From positions 3,844,001 through 3,908,000 of the forward strand of contig OZ220709.1 of assembly GCA_965116665.1 (NCBI GenBank): DNA of 64,000 bases, given 5' to 3'. The notes beneath the pieces were generated by a model. It was not told where the DNA came from, did no database searches, and worked only from the letters and a program-made list of their open reading frames with translations. How positions within the stretch are numbered: the first letter of the stretch is position 1; every line of letters starts with the position of its first letter. A program made the position numbers and the translations under genes. Shown piece by piece: positions 42,766 to 51,992 of this stretch. The stretch comes from Aldehydirespirator sp965116665. Lineage in GTDB: Bacteria > Actinomycetota > Acidimicrobiia > Acidimicrobiales > Aldehydirespiratoraceae.

Positions 42766-43812
42766 TCATTCGAGCAACCTCCCTTCGGTGGGCAACTGGT
42801 GCTGGCCGAACCATGGAGTCATGTCAGCACCGGTGCGGTGGTGGTATGCGATCAGCGCTGTGACCAGCACATGGGCTTGAAAGGCGATGACCCTGAACTC
42901 GATGCGGAGGTTCCAGGAAGGCGTCCTCCCCAGGCCGCGCTTCATCTCCCAGTTCAGAAGCTCGCAGTCCTTGCGTAGCTCACGCTCCCGAGAGAGCCGA
43001 CGATCATCTCGTGGCACTTGCGTCACCGGGATGATGCCTGCCTCTAGCAGCCGGTCAGAGTCGCTGTCGGGCATCCTGTCGTAGACGGCTCCCCGCAGAC
43101 CGTCACGCAACTTCGGGTACCTCCCTGTCAAGTCGAGAATGGTGTCCACGGCCACCGTCGCGTCGTCGGGTGGCGGTTCATCACTTCGGACGGACTCTGC
43201 CCGTGCGGATATCACCACTCGCTCCCGGTCATGGGGGCTACGAGCAACCACTGGCACCACCAGACCAACTGGTCTACGGGAACGCTCGGCGTGCATCCAG
43301 CATCCGTCTGCTGCCACGAACGAGCGCACGTCCGGGGCAGATGAAGACCCGAGGCCGGGCACCAGCATCCCCATCGACTGGGCCGCTCTGATCGCAGCCT
43401 CATCGATGCCGTGGTGCATCATCTCGATGAACTGATCCGTCAAGTGATGCTTGCGGAACTTGTAGTGCTGCTCCCTAGTGATCGGCTTCTCCGCGAGTTG
43501 AGTCCTGGGATTGCCCAGAGATGCGGCCCTCACCGTGGAGCGAAGCCTCGCCCAGACTTCTCGGTCTGCGAGTGATAGCTCCAGCGACCGATAAGAGCCG
43601 CTGCCCCAGGCAGCCACCTCAAAGAGCATCGCGTCGAACGATCTGAGAGTCGGTCGTGGTCCGCTCTTCGTGTCGATGAGCGCATCAAGTCTCGACGCCA
43701 CTTCCCACAGCGGCTTGCAGCAGGCACTCGCCTCCATCAATTGCAGATCAGAGAGATTCGGCTTCGGAGCCTGACCTCTTCGCGGAATTGAGTTGCGGTT
43801 GTGCTCAGACAT
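42766..43812 (-). CDS. DDE-type transposase-like protein, cassette 2
   Basis: 348 residues (ATG 43812, GGAGG about 8 nt before). It is a paralogue of the cassette-1 DDE protein: D169 in VAADGCW, D245 in AVYDRMPD, E284 in KDCELLNWEMK, then RTGADMTPWFGQH. REQHYKFRK matches the HYRFRKR of cassette 1. It is about 200 residues shorter, missing the Ser-rich N terminus and a middle insert. The start overlaps the preceding stop by 8 nt (ATGTCTGA), exactly as in cassette 1. It is followed (44 nt) by HTH gene 1, convergent. Confidence 0.75.
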   Translation of the reverse strand: MSEHNRNSIPRRGQAPKPNLSDLQLMEASACCKPLWEVASRLDALIDTKSGPRPTLRSFDAMLFEVAAWGSGSYRSLELSLADREVWARLRSTVRAASLGNPRTQLAEKPITREQHYKFRKHHLTDQFIEMMHHGIDEAAIRAAQSMGMLVPGLGSSSAPDVRSFVAADGCWMHAERSRRPVGLVVPVVARSPHDRERVVISARAESVRSDEPPPDDATVAVDTILDLTGRYPKLRDGLRGAVYDRMPDSDSDRLLEAGIIPVTQVPRDDRRLSRERELRKDCELLNWEMKRGLGRTPSWNLRIEFRVIAFQAHVLVTALIAYHHRTGADMTPWFGQHQLPTEGRLLE

Positions 43813-44455
43813 CGCCGTACCTCCACCAGTCGTGGTGCAGCGCTCGCGCCGCGATGTCCAATCGCTGGACGCCGAGAAACCTGGCGGCGGCTGCAACGCC
43901 TTCGGTCCTGAGAATCTGCAAGCCCGCGGCTAGCCGGATGGATTTGGCAGTGACACCTGGGCGTCTATGGAGACCCGCGCGCCGAATTGCCATCGCAAGC
44001 CTCACCGTCACCGATGGTGCCGCTCTGGTCGAAGAGACGCTGGAGCGCACGCAGACCCGTTCGTCTACTGCGACGTTCCGCCAGCGCAGGAACCTCTCTA
44101 TGGAGGCAAGGCCCCACTCATCCAGCGGGTTGGTCCGGGCATCCAATGGGTTGGTCGGAGCATCGCAGCCACCGAACGACACGGTTGCTGCGCCGAGGTC
44201 GATGTCTTTGCGCCGAACCTTCGCTATCTCGGATGCTGTCCCCCCTGCTAGAGCCAGCTCCACACAGACCGGCAGGGATGCTCCGTTGGGGCAGGATGTC
44301 TCAGCTTCGCGAAGCTGCTCAACTTCCTCGGGTACTAGGGGCCGAACAAGCGGCCAATCGAATGGGAACTTGCAGAAGTAGCGGTCGAGCCGTTCCAAGT
44401 CCGCAACCGCAGCAGTGACGCATCTGCGGTTGGAGTCTCTCTGTTGACGCGTCAT
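43805..44455 (-). CDS. Tyrosine-recombinase-like protein without full active site, cassette 2 (second gene)
   Basis: 216 residues; matches the catalytic half of the cassette-1 recombinase-like protein. RPLVPEEVEQL, AGGTASEIAKVRRKDIDL (Arg of TGLRxxE replaced by Thr), TAKSIRLAAGLQIL, AAARFLGVQRLDIAARALHHDWW. The expected Tyr is absent (HHDW). Start ATG 44455 overlaps the gene before it by 4 nt. It lacks a full core-binding domain, so it may work with the first recombinase-like protein. Confidence 0.72.
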   Translation of the reverse strand: MTRQQRDSNRRCVTAAVADLERLDRYFCKFPFDWPLVRPLVPEEVEQLREAETSCPNGASLPVCVELALAGGTASEIAKVRRKDIDLGAATVSFGGCDAPTNPLDARTNPLDEWGLASIERFLRWRNVAVDERVCVRSSVSSTRAAPSVTVRLAMAIRRAGLHRRPGVTAKSIRLAAGLQILRTEGVAAAARFLGVQRLDIAARALHHDWWRYGDV

Positions 44456-45138
44456 GCTCCCAGCCCCTCAATCAAGGCTCGGCCAGGATCGACGGTGATC
44501 TCGGACAGGTCGAGCAGGTTGTTCAGCGTGTGAGCCGACAGCGGTCCCGCGATCTCTCGGAGCACCGGTAGTTGGGTGCCAGCCCGGAGATGGGCGAGCA
44601 GCCAGGTCGAGCGAGCGCGACGTAATCGCAGGACCGTCTCGCCAAGGGAGATTCTGCTCGCAATGCGGGCTGGCGACTGAGAGGAGACGATGAACCGACC
44701 GCTGGACGACTGCCTCCTTGCGACGAGGTGGGCAGCGCGCATGAGGAGTCCGGTGCAGCAGCCCCGGACTGGCACCAGCCTGGGATCGTGACCCCTGATC
44801 ACGAGAGCGAGCCGCTCGTTGTCGAGCACGCGCAGATCATGGATCGATGCCGCTGAGATTTCCGGGCCGTTGGCACCCGCTCCGAGCGAGATCGCTGCGA
44901 CTGCCATTGGCTCCTCGGGGTGCTCCCATCCCGGCAGTCCCGCGGCTAGCCGCATGGCAGCCTCTTCCCCCCGCTGGTAGGGGAACGCGACCGGGTTGCG
45001 CCCCACGACGAGCTGGGGCGGTGGTCTCCTGCCTGACCCTGCGGCAGTTGTCGAGTCCCCGTTGCGCTGCGGCTCGCCAAGCTCGGCAGAATCGCCGCAA
45101 GTAGGTGGCTCGATGGCGGTAGTGATGGTAGGATTCAC
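44452..45138 (-). CDS. Tyrosine-recombinase-like protein without full active site, cassette 2 (first gene)
   Basis: 228 residues from GTG 45138. The track allows GTG 45171, but GAAAGG and CTCAC just before GTG 45138 match the corresponding leader in cassette 1. Features: AAISLGAGANGPEISAASIHDL (Arg replaced by Asn), then VLRLRRARSTWLLAHLRAG and VLREIAGPLSAHTLNNLL in place of the LGHSS..Y box, with no Tyr at the end. It is less like the other two than they are like each other. Its leader carries the second covarying hairpin. Confidence 0.65.
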   Translation of the reverse strand: MNPTITTAIEPPTCGDSAELGEPQRNGDSTTAAGSGRRPPPQLVVGRNPVAFPYQRGEEAAMRLAAGLPGWEHPEEPMAVAAISLGAGANGPEISAASIHDLRVLDNERLALVIRGHDPRLVPVRGCCTGLLMRAAHLVARRQSSSGRFIVSSQSPARIASRISLGETVLRLRRARSTWLLAHLRAGTQLPVLREIAGPLSAHTLNNLLDLSEITVDPGRALIEGLGA

Positions 45139-45170
45139 GGTGAGCCTTTCAATTCCAATCGGTAGGTTCA

Positions 45171-45212
45171 CATCGAGGCACCTGGTCTGGCAGGACTGTG
45201 GGTGCCTCGATG
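45171..45212 (-). promoter_or_regulatory. Covarying leader hairpin, cassette 2
   Basis: Perfect 12-bp stem CATCGAGGCACC / GGTGCCTCGATG with a loop containing the invariant GGTCTGGCAGGAC. It ends 33 nt before GTG 45138, and the same TGAACC and GAAAGG...CTCAC elements follow it. See 41,862-41,907. Confidence 0.8.
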
Positions 45213-45321
45213 CTTTTGGACGACAGAAGCCCTACAGCCGAATTCCAACCCGGACAACCAGAAATTTGGTGGGCCGTCCGACCTCTGTTCATCACCGAGG
45301 ACGATAAATCGAGGTAGTTCG

Positions 45322-45355
45322 CCTTTTTTGTCCACTATTCTGGATCGAAAAAAGG
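45322..45355. promoter_or_regulatory. A/T-rich inverted repeat upstream of HTH gene 2
   Basis: CCTTTTTT (45,322-45,329) and AAAAAAGG (45,348-45,355) flank GTCCACTATTCTGGATCG, which itself has a TCCA/TGGA pair. It is 71 nt before the HTH start. It could be a terminator for a short RNA or an operator. It is not similar to the palindromes of cassette 1. Confidence 0.4.
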
Positions 45356-45425
45356 GGCGTGACAGCGCGGTCCGGCACGGGCGGCACCGCCGACGGCGCA
45401 GATTGAACTACGGTTTCGGAATGCC

Positions 45426-45740
45426 ATGGAGACCCCCCGAGACAGGCAGCCTCCTGCCCATCACATGCCCGCTGGGGAGTGGCCTGACGGGTCTCTGGTG
45501 CCTGAAGCTCCTGCGGAGGTGCACCTAGCTGCCGCGCTTGCGATCCGGCTCCGCAAGCACATGAGGGGACGGACTCTGGACAACGTGGCCGAGGCAACCG
45601 GACTGGGCCGTCAGACCATCGACAACATCCTCCTCGGCAAGGGCTGGCCAGACATACGCACCGTCGCCCGGCTCGAAGTCGCCCTGAAGAAACCGCTATG
45701 GGGCAAAGAGCACCGAGACGCAGCCAAGGAGCAGGACTGA
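45426..45740 (+). CDS. HTH (XRE/Cro-like) regulator, cassette 2
   Basis: 104 residues, the short version of the cassette-1 regulator: VPEAPAEVHLAAALA, the HTH TLDNVAEATGLGRQTIDNIL (residues 49-68), TVARLEVALKKPLWGKEHRD at the C terminus. It lacks the N-terminal extension. It is divergent from the recombinase/DDE operon, as in cassette 1. It probably regulates its own cassette. Confidence 0.82.
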   Translation: METPRDRQPPAHHMPAGEWPDGSLVPEAPAEVHLAAALAIRLRKHMRGRTLDNVAEATGLGRQTIDNILLGKGWPDIRTVARLEVALKKPLWGKEHRDAAKEQD

Positions 45741-46168
45741 GCAGACCAAGCCACACACGCTCCATATCAGCCGCCTTCCACGACCAGGCAGGGCCGGGAT
45801 CGACCCAGGGTGGAGCGTGGGGTTGAGGCCCTGCGCGTAGAGTCGGCGCGTGGCTGTGGAAGCCTGGATCGATCTTCGTGAGCTAGCGGGACGCCTTGCC
45901 AACCGTTCGCTGAAGGGCAGGACCGAGGCGACCGTGCAGTCCGATGATGCTGCACGTCCCCATCCCTCGGACACCAGGATGCGCGCTGATCACCCCCGCC
46001 CCGGTCATGCTGATGTGGGAGACTGTCTGGCGTTCTCGTTTACGACCACAGGGTCTCAGATCGGAGTGCCATGACCCCGCTGCCGCAGCCACCTGCACGA
46101 CTGTGTTGTACGCCGACCGGCGATGCTGAGGCGTCTTCGCTGCGGCGGTCAAGGATGGAGCCACGCCC
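45741..46168. other. Gap with inverted repeat and a possible 5' gene remnant
   Basis: 428 bp. GCAGGGCC (45,788-45,795) and GGCCCTGC (45,827-45,834) form an 8-bp inverted repeat. A GTG frame from 45,850 encodes EAWIDLRELAGRLANRS followed by KGRTEATVQSDD and then degenerates before its stop at 46,074. The start resembles the N termini of some DNA methylase/restriction proteins, so it may be the remnant of another such gene. I am not confident that it is expressed. Confidence 0.35.
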
Positions 46169-48529
46169 GTGAGTGCTCTGACCACCTATCGCAACAAGTG
46201 TCGTGCGATCCATAAAAACCCTGAGACCACCGAGGGTTCCTACTATGCGGCGATCATGGAGTTGCTCGATGAGTATACGGGGTCATCCATCGTTCCTCAC
46301 AGTGAGTTGTCGCACTCGGGTCAATCTAAGCCTGACCTTGGTCTATACGAGTCAGATGTATGCACGCTCTATGTTGAGGTGAAGCTTCCAGAAGTCACGG
46401 CGACTCAACTCTTGGAACTTGAACAGGCGTACCGCTACGCAGAGCTATTAGCTGGGTGGGTGCTCATCACGAACTTGAACGACTACGTGCTTGCACGTAT
46501 CGACAACGGGGAGCTAGTTGAGCAGAGACAGGTGAGGTTGTTCACCGCTGACATACACGGAGATCGAGCGCCTCGGCCCGCAAAGGATGCTTCTCAGGAG
46601 CTAACTGACATCCTGGCTATCGGCTGTGCACAACGTCAGACCCTAAGGGAACCACTTGCTGTCGCTCGTCTGTTGGCTGCCCATGCGAAGTCGCTGGTTG
46701 AGGTTATCCCCAGCAACGCCTTTAGTCAGATCAAGGCTGGGTTCAAGGGTTGGCTAGGTGCTGAACTCGATGACAAGTTCCTCGTCTCAACCACTGTCCA
46801 GGCTGTTGTCTACGGGATGTTCGCCACTTGGCTCGAAAGCGATGAGCCTGAGCAGTTCAAATGGCAGGACGCACGAGACAGCCTTGATGTAGGGGTCATT
46901 GCAGAGATCGTCTACTCAGCACTTCCGCCCAGGATTGTCAATCTCCCCGAAGTTCGGGGAATGTTAGAAGGCATTGAGGGTGTCTTGCGACGAGTTGACC
47001 GTGACGCACTTGCCACGCAGTTCGACGGTCGTGCAATCGAGTATTTCTATGAGCCATTCCTAAATGCGTATGATCCACTGCTACGCGACAGCCTAGGGGT
47101 CTGGTTCACGCCTCCCGAGATAGCGGCCTATCAGGTAGCGCGTGCCGACCATCACCTGAGGGAAGACCTTCATCTAGCGAGCGGGCTGGCCAATGATTCA
47201 GTCATCGTCCTTGATCCTGCGGTAGGCACCGGAACATATCTTGCCGCTGTATATGACCAACTCTATGAGACATACATTCAAGACGGATACTCCGAGACGG
47301 AAGCGGCTGACCGACTGCGACACGCCGCAAAGACCCGAATCGTCGGTTTCGACATCTTGCCAGCAGCCCTGCTAATCGGTGACCTGCACCTCCGCAGAAA
47401 GTTGCGGGAACGACATGTCCCACTGACGCAAGGCGACCGTCCAGCGGTCTTCTTGGCGAACAGCTTGACAGGATGGTTCGATCAAGACGACCCGGATGAG
47501 ATGACGTTCCAATGGCCAGCCGCCAAGGAAGAAATACAGGCCGCGAACCGCTACAAGCACAACGAACCGGTCCTTGTCGTCCTTGGCAACCCTCCATACG
47601 AAGGCTATTCGTCCGCTGAAACCGAAGATGAGCAGAGGTTGGTCCTTCCCTGGACGACGCCCTTGGCTGCCGACTGGGGAATTCGCAAGCATCGTCTGAA
47701 CGATCTCTACATCCGCTTCTGGGCTGCGGCTGCGAGACGCATCGCCACATTCACGAGAAAGGGTGTCGTATCGTTCATCTCCAACCGCAAGTGGCTAGCA
47801 GGGCGAAGCTATCCGGCGATGAGGCAAAGCGTGCTATCGGACTTCGATAGCGTGGTCGTAGATGATCTGGGTGGCGACACCCGTGGCGCAGGTGGTGGTG
47901 CCGAGGACGAATCAGTCTTCTCGACTGCGGTCGCAAGCGGCATTCGGGTGGGAACGGCAATCGTCACGGCAATACGATTCGCGCCAGTCAGCAACGACCC
48001 TGAGAAGGTTCACTTCGATGAGCCTGAGAACGCGACTGTCCGGCACCGTCGTCTGACTGGTTCAGGAAAGGCAAAGCGATCCACGTTGGATGGATTCCGT
48101 GATCGGCAGATGGATGAGGGGCTGAGCGACTGGCCGACGAGCAGAGATTCCCGCTGGAAGATGGGGGGAACAGGTGTTACAGACGCCTGGCCTTCAATTG
48201 ACGAATATTTCGACTACAAGAATTCAGGAGTACAACCGCTTCGTGATACAGCGGTCACCGACGATGATCTCGATGCTCTTACAGTACGCATGACGGCATA
48301 CTACGATGCGGAAACGTCTTGGGATGACCTGATGGCGGACTATTCGAGCTTTGCTGGCAAGGCATCCGCTAAGCGATCTAGCTATAGCGGGATGCAGGTA
48401 AGGACCAAGTTGCTACAAAGAAACGCTGACACTGGTGTCAGTGGCTACGATCCGAAGCGTCTGGTCCAGTGTTTGTGGAAGCCGCTATCGGGCCGCTGGC
48501 TCTATTGGGAACCGGAATATCGACTCTTG
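46169..48529 (+). pseudogene. Type IIG/ISP-like restriction-methylase, 5' part (interrupted by IS)
   Basis: 787 codons from GTG 46169 to the IS. The N terminus has a PD-(D/E)xK-like site (KPDLGLYES near 55 and VEVKLPE near 70). The middle has N6-adenine methylase motif I (DPAVGTGTYL, near 350) and motif IV NPPY (near 474), and a helical spacer. The part before the IS ends SGRWLYWEPEYRLL, the start of the family's C-terminal specificity domain. The GTG start follows AGGATGGAG. The ORF stop at 48,532 lies in the IS. If the IS and one CTTG copy are removed, the frame runs into 50,798. Confidence 0.85.
48526..48529. repeat. Target-site duplication, left copy (CTTG)
   Basis: CTTG at 48,526-48,529 and at 50,794-50,797 flank the IS21-like element; a 4-bp duplication is within the IS21-family range. 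Confidence 0.8.
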
Positions 48530-48663
48530 TGACGGCGATCACTGAAACTCCCCACTTCTGATCACTGAAATTCCCCACCCTGGGGCATCCACCCGACATG
48601 GGTGGGGCTCCTCTGTGCTGGACGTTCGCCAGAGCGTTAGCGACCAGAGGAGCCCCGGCTCAG

Positions 48664-49961
48664 ATGATCACACATGGAGAAGACGTGGAGCTTCACGCAC
48701 TGAGGGCACAGGGTTGGTCGATCTCGGCGATCGCCCGGCATTTGGGCTTGGACCGCAAGACGGTGCGCGCCCACCTCGCCGGCGAGCGCGAGGCGGGGGT
48801 GCGCCGCAACAGTGCGGTGGATCCCTTCGACGCGGTGGCGGACTATGTGTGTCAGCGGCTGGTCGAGGACCCCCATGTGCGGGCCACGGTGCTCTTCGGT
48901 GAGGCGCAACGGTTGGGCTATCGGGCGTCGTATCCGACGTTCGTGCGCCGGATCCGCCACGGGGGTCTGCGACCTGAGTGTCAGGCGTGCACACCGGGCG
49001 GGTTCACACAGACATCGAGCACCCGCCCGGTGAGGAGATCCAGTGGGACTGGCTGGAGCTGCGAGACACCCCGTGGGGCACAGCGGCGTTCGTTCTGGTG
49101 GGGGTGCTGTCGCACTCGGGGCGGCTGCGGTGCTGGTTCTCTGAGTCGATGGATCAGCCCCATCTGGTGGCGGGCATCCACCAGGTGCTGGAACGCCTCG
49201 GCGGCACCGCCCGGCGCTGGAGAACCGACCGCATGGCCGCGGTGGTGGCGCCGGGAACGGACCGGGTTCAGGCGTCGTTCGCGGCGGTGGCCAAGCACTA
49301 TGGGGCCGCGGTCGATGTGTGCCCGCCTCGGCGCCCCCGCCGCAAGGGCTCAGTCGAGAAGGGCATCGACTATCTCACCCAGTCGTGGTGGCGCACCGCT
49401 GCGGTCGCATCACCCGAGGCAGCCCAGGTTTCAGCTGACCGCTGGTGCACCGAGGTCGCGGATGCTCGAGTGCGCCGCGTCGGCGGCGACGTCCTCACCG
49501 TCGCGGAGGCCGCAGCCGGCGAGCCGCTGGGGGCTCTTCCCGGCGCCGCGTTCCCGGTGACGCTCACCCTTGAGCGGGTCGTGGCAGCCAACGCGCTGGT
49601 GGCGCTGTGGGGCAACCGCTACTCGGTCCCGCCCGAGCTGGCCGGCGCGAACGTGGTGGTCACCCACCGAGTCGGCACCGATGTCATCGAGATCCACGCC
49701 CCCGGCGGGCGCACCGTCGCCGAACACCGCCTGGCGCCACCGGGAGCGCACCGCACCATCCGCTGCGCCGAGCACACCCAGGCCCTGCGGGCCGCGGTGC
49801 TCGCAGCCTTCGACACCGCAGGCCCCTGCCGGCGCAAGGCCAACCGGCCCCCCAGCCCCCAAGCCACAGCCATCGCGGCCCGCCTGCACCCACACATCAG
49901 CACCGATCCTGTCATCGACTTGGACGTCTACCGGCGTCTCACCCAACCGGAGGACTCGTGA
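48664..49961 (+). pseudogene. istA: IS21 transposase istA, frameshifted
   Basis: The first frame begins MITHGEDVELHALRAQGWS with an HTH (ISAIARHLGLDRKTVRAHL, residues 20-38) and is good to about 48,995 (ECQACTPG). The second frame takes over at VHTDIEHPPGEEIQWDW and carries the DDE residues (the Asp of QWDWLE, the Asp of RTDRM, the Glu of SVEKGID). One base appears to be missing in CCGGGCGGGTT near 48,994-49,002. Unless this is an error or a programmed shift, the transposase is inactive. Confidence 0.85.
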
Positions 49962-50761
49962 ACCCCAAAGACAGCCTCTACCAGCAGCTGAGATCGCATC
50001 TGGCCTACCTCAAGCTGACCGCAGCCGCCGAGGCCCTGCCCGCCGCCCTCGACGCCGCCACCCGCAACAAACACACCCACACCGAGTTCCTCGAACAGCT
50101 CCTCGCAGTCGAGGTCGACGCCACCGAGGCCCGCCGCCTCGCCGGGCGGATGCGCTTCGCGAACTTCCCAGCCCCCTGGAGACTCACCGACTTCGACTTC
50201 GACGCCCAACCCTCAATCGACTCAGCCCTCATTCGTGACCTCGCCACCACCAGATACACCGCCGACGCCACCAACATCTTGTTCATCGGGCCGCCCGGTG
50301 TGGGCAAGACCATGCTCGCCGTCGCATTGGGACATGAAGCCGTCGAAACCGGCCTACGCGTCTACTACACCACCGCCGCCGACCTAGCCGCCCGATGCCG
50401 CAAAGCCGCCATCGAGGGACGCTGGGCCACCACCATGCGATTCTTCGCCGGGCCCGCCGTGTTGATCATCGACGAACTCGGCTACCTCCCCATGCCCACA
50501 GAAGACGCCAACGCCCTGTTCCAGGTCATCAGCCAGCGCTACCTCAAGAGCTCCATCATCTTGACCACCAACCGAGGCGCCAACGCCTGGGGAGACATCT
50601 TCGGCGACACCACCATCGCCGCCGCCATGCTCGACCGGCTCCTGCACCGCTGCGCCGTCATCAACATCACCGGCGACAGCTACCGCCTACGCGCCCACCA
50701 AGCCCGCAACCGTCAACACACAACTACAATCCAACCACCCCAGGGTGGGGAATTCCGCTGA
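49958..50761 (+). CDS. istB: IS21 transposition helper ATPase IstB
   Basis: 267 residues, GTG 49958 overlapping the istA stop by 4 nt. It has Walker A GPPGVGKT (near residue 109), Walker B VLIIDELGYLP (near 170) and the sensor-type ILTTNRGANAWGDIFGD. The gene is intact and typical in length. The AAA+ helper would load IstA on DNA. Confidence 0.95.
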   Translation: MNPKDSLYQQLRSHLAYLKLTAAAEALPAALDAATRNKHTHTEFLEQLLAVEVDATEARRLAGRMRFANFPAPWRLTDFDFDAQPSIDSALIRDLATTRYTADATNILFIGPPGVGKTMLAVALGHEAVETGLRVYYTTAADLAARCRKAAIEGRWATTMRFFAGPAVLIIDELGYLPMPTEDANALFQVISQRYLKSSIILTTNRGANAWGDIFGDTTIAAAMLDRLLHRCAVINITGDSYRLRAHQARNRQHTTTIQPPQGGEFR

Positions 50762-50793
50762 TCAACTCTGGGGAATTTCGCTGATCGGCGTCA

Positions 50794-50797
50794 CTTG
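50794..50797. repeat. Target-site duplication, right copy (CTTG)
   Basis: Second copy of the 4-bp duplication generated by the IS21-like insertion; see 48,526-48,529. Confidence 0.8.
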
Positions 50798-51664
50798 CAC
50801 CGGCCACGACCCGATATGATTCCGTATTGGGAGGATTCGGGACAGGTCTGCCTCATCGCGACAGAAACCCGACGTAAGGATGGGGCAGCGCGTCCTGTGG
50901 TATCAACGTCGGTGCCGTTGTTTGAATCTATGGACCCCAATGCTCGTGCCCTGCCCCTGTGGAAGCCCCGCCAGTTCGGTCGCGAGGGAGAGCTAGGGTC
51001 TGATCAGAATGATCTAGGAGACCGACGCCTCGAACCGAATATTGATAGCTCTTGGCTAGCAGGAGCGAGGGCTAACGGTCTGCAAGGCAGTGACGCTGAG
51101 ATTGCGGAGACGCTGTTCTACGCGATCTGCGGAATCGCAGCATCTCCTCAATGGCTAGCCACACAACCCACCGAGTTCGATGACTACGCGACCCTGCCTG
51201 TTCCGTCTGACCCTGGCCTGCTTGTAGCAGCGTCGGCAACCGGACGAGAATTCGCTGCGCTCATAGACCCCTGGACAGATGTAGTTGGCATCACAAGCCC
51301 ACCATTGGACGAGGCCGTGCAGGGAATCGCCGTTGCCGATTCGCCTCAGCACGGTGATCCGACTCTCGTCTACGGGAGACCGGGACAGCTTGGAGGGAAG
51401 ATCGACGGCACCTCATTGCTGTGGTCTGAGGACGAGGGTTGGCGCAACATCCCACCAGATGTGTTGGACTTCAGACTGGGCGGCTACAGAGCCATCGAGA
51501 AGCACCTAGCCTACTACAAGGATAAGCCTCTGACATATGAACAAAGGGAACAGGTGACGACGATGGCGCGTCGAATTGTCGCAATCTTGGCACTAGCACC
51601 GAAGGCGGACGATCACTTCGCCGCGGCGAAGGCGTTTGCGCTTGAACCGTTGCAGCGGTCCTAG
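50798..51664 (+). pseudogene. Type IIG/ISP-like restriction-methylase, 3' part (interrupted by IS)
   Basis: 289 codons including the stop. It begins HRPRPDMIPYWEDSGQVCLI, the exact continuation of the 5' part's EPEYRLL. It then shows the C-terminal specificity domain of type ISP/IIG proteins (AETLFYAICGIAASPQWL; LPVPSDPGLL; KHLAYYKDKPLTYEQREQ). Total original length would be about 1,075 residues. There is no helicase domain, so a single-chain type IIG-like enzyme is more likely than type ISP. Confidence 0.85.
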
Positions 51665-51806
51665 ATCGCGAACGGCTTCCGTTGGGGCATACGACGCAGA
51701 GGCAGGACGCCATTACCGACTGCCCCTTCACGTCCCTCGCCTTGGTGGTCACACGGCTCCCAAGGCCCGACGTGTGATGGGAGGGCAGCGGTGCCATCCT
51801 GTGCTG

Positions 51807-51992
51807 ATGGTTCCTTCTGTCTGTGAGATCACCTGGGGGCTGTGGGATGTCGCCCTAATAGCGGAGTGCGCCGACTGTGATGAGATGTGCGAATTCACCG
51901 ACCGGGCCGACATGGAGACGTGGGCACGAGAGCACTGGCTGACCGCCCATCCCTGGGCCGAACGGGTCAGGGTCGTGAGGGTCATGCACTGA
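51807..51992 (+). CDS. Small hypothetical Cys-containing protein
   Basis: 61 residues. ECADCDEMCEF forms a C-x2-C-x3-C cluster that could bind a metal. EHWLTAHPWAERVRVVRV is the C terminus. A degenerate second copy lies at 53,071-53,164, which suggests that this gene was once duplicated and is real. TCACACG/CGTGTGA (51,749-51,777) forms an inverted repeat 30 nt upstream of the start and may be its regulatory site. Function unknown. Confidence 0.55.
   Translation: MVPSVCEITWGLWDVALIAECADCDEMCEFTDRADMETWAREHWLTAHPWAERVRVVRVMH

Larger units (their letters stand above)
48530..50793 (+). mobile_element. IS21-family insertion sequence, 2,264 bp
   Basis: The ends are TGACGGCGATCA... and ...TGATCGGCGTCA, imperfect inverted repeats beginning TG and ending CA. 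As usual in IS21, each end has two repeats: TGATCACTGAAATTCCCCA-type at the left (from 48,538 and 48,557), and TGGGGAATTCCGCTGATCA and TGGGGAATTTCGCTGATCG at the right. It encodes istA (frameshifted) and istB. CTTG is duplicated on both sides. Confidence 0.93.

Noticed and set aside
39224..45740. The twin cassettes as ordinary adjacent IS copies
   Set aside because: No terminal inverted repeats or target duplications were found around either copy, the recombinase-like genes have lost catalysis, and operon structure and leader hairpin are conserved.
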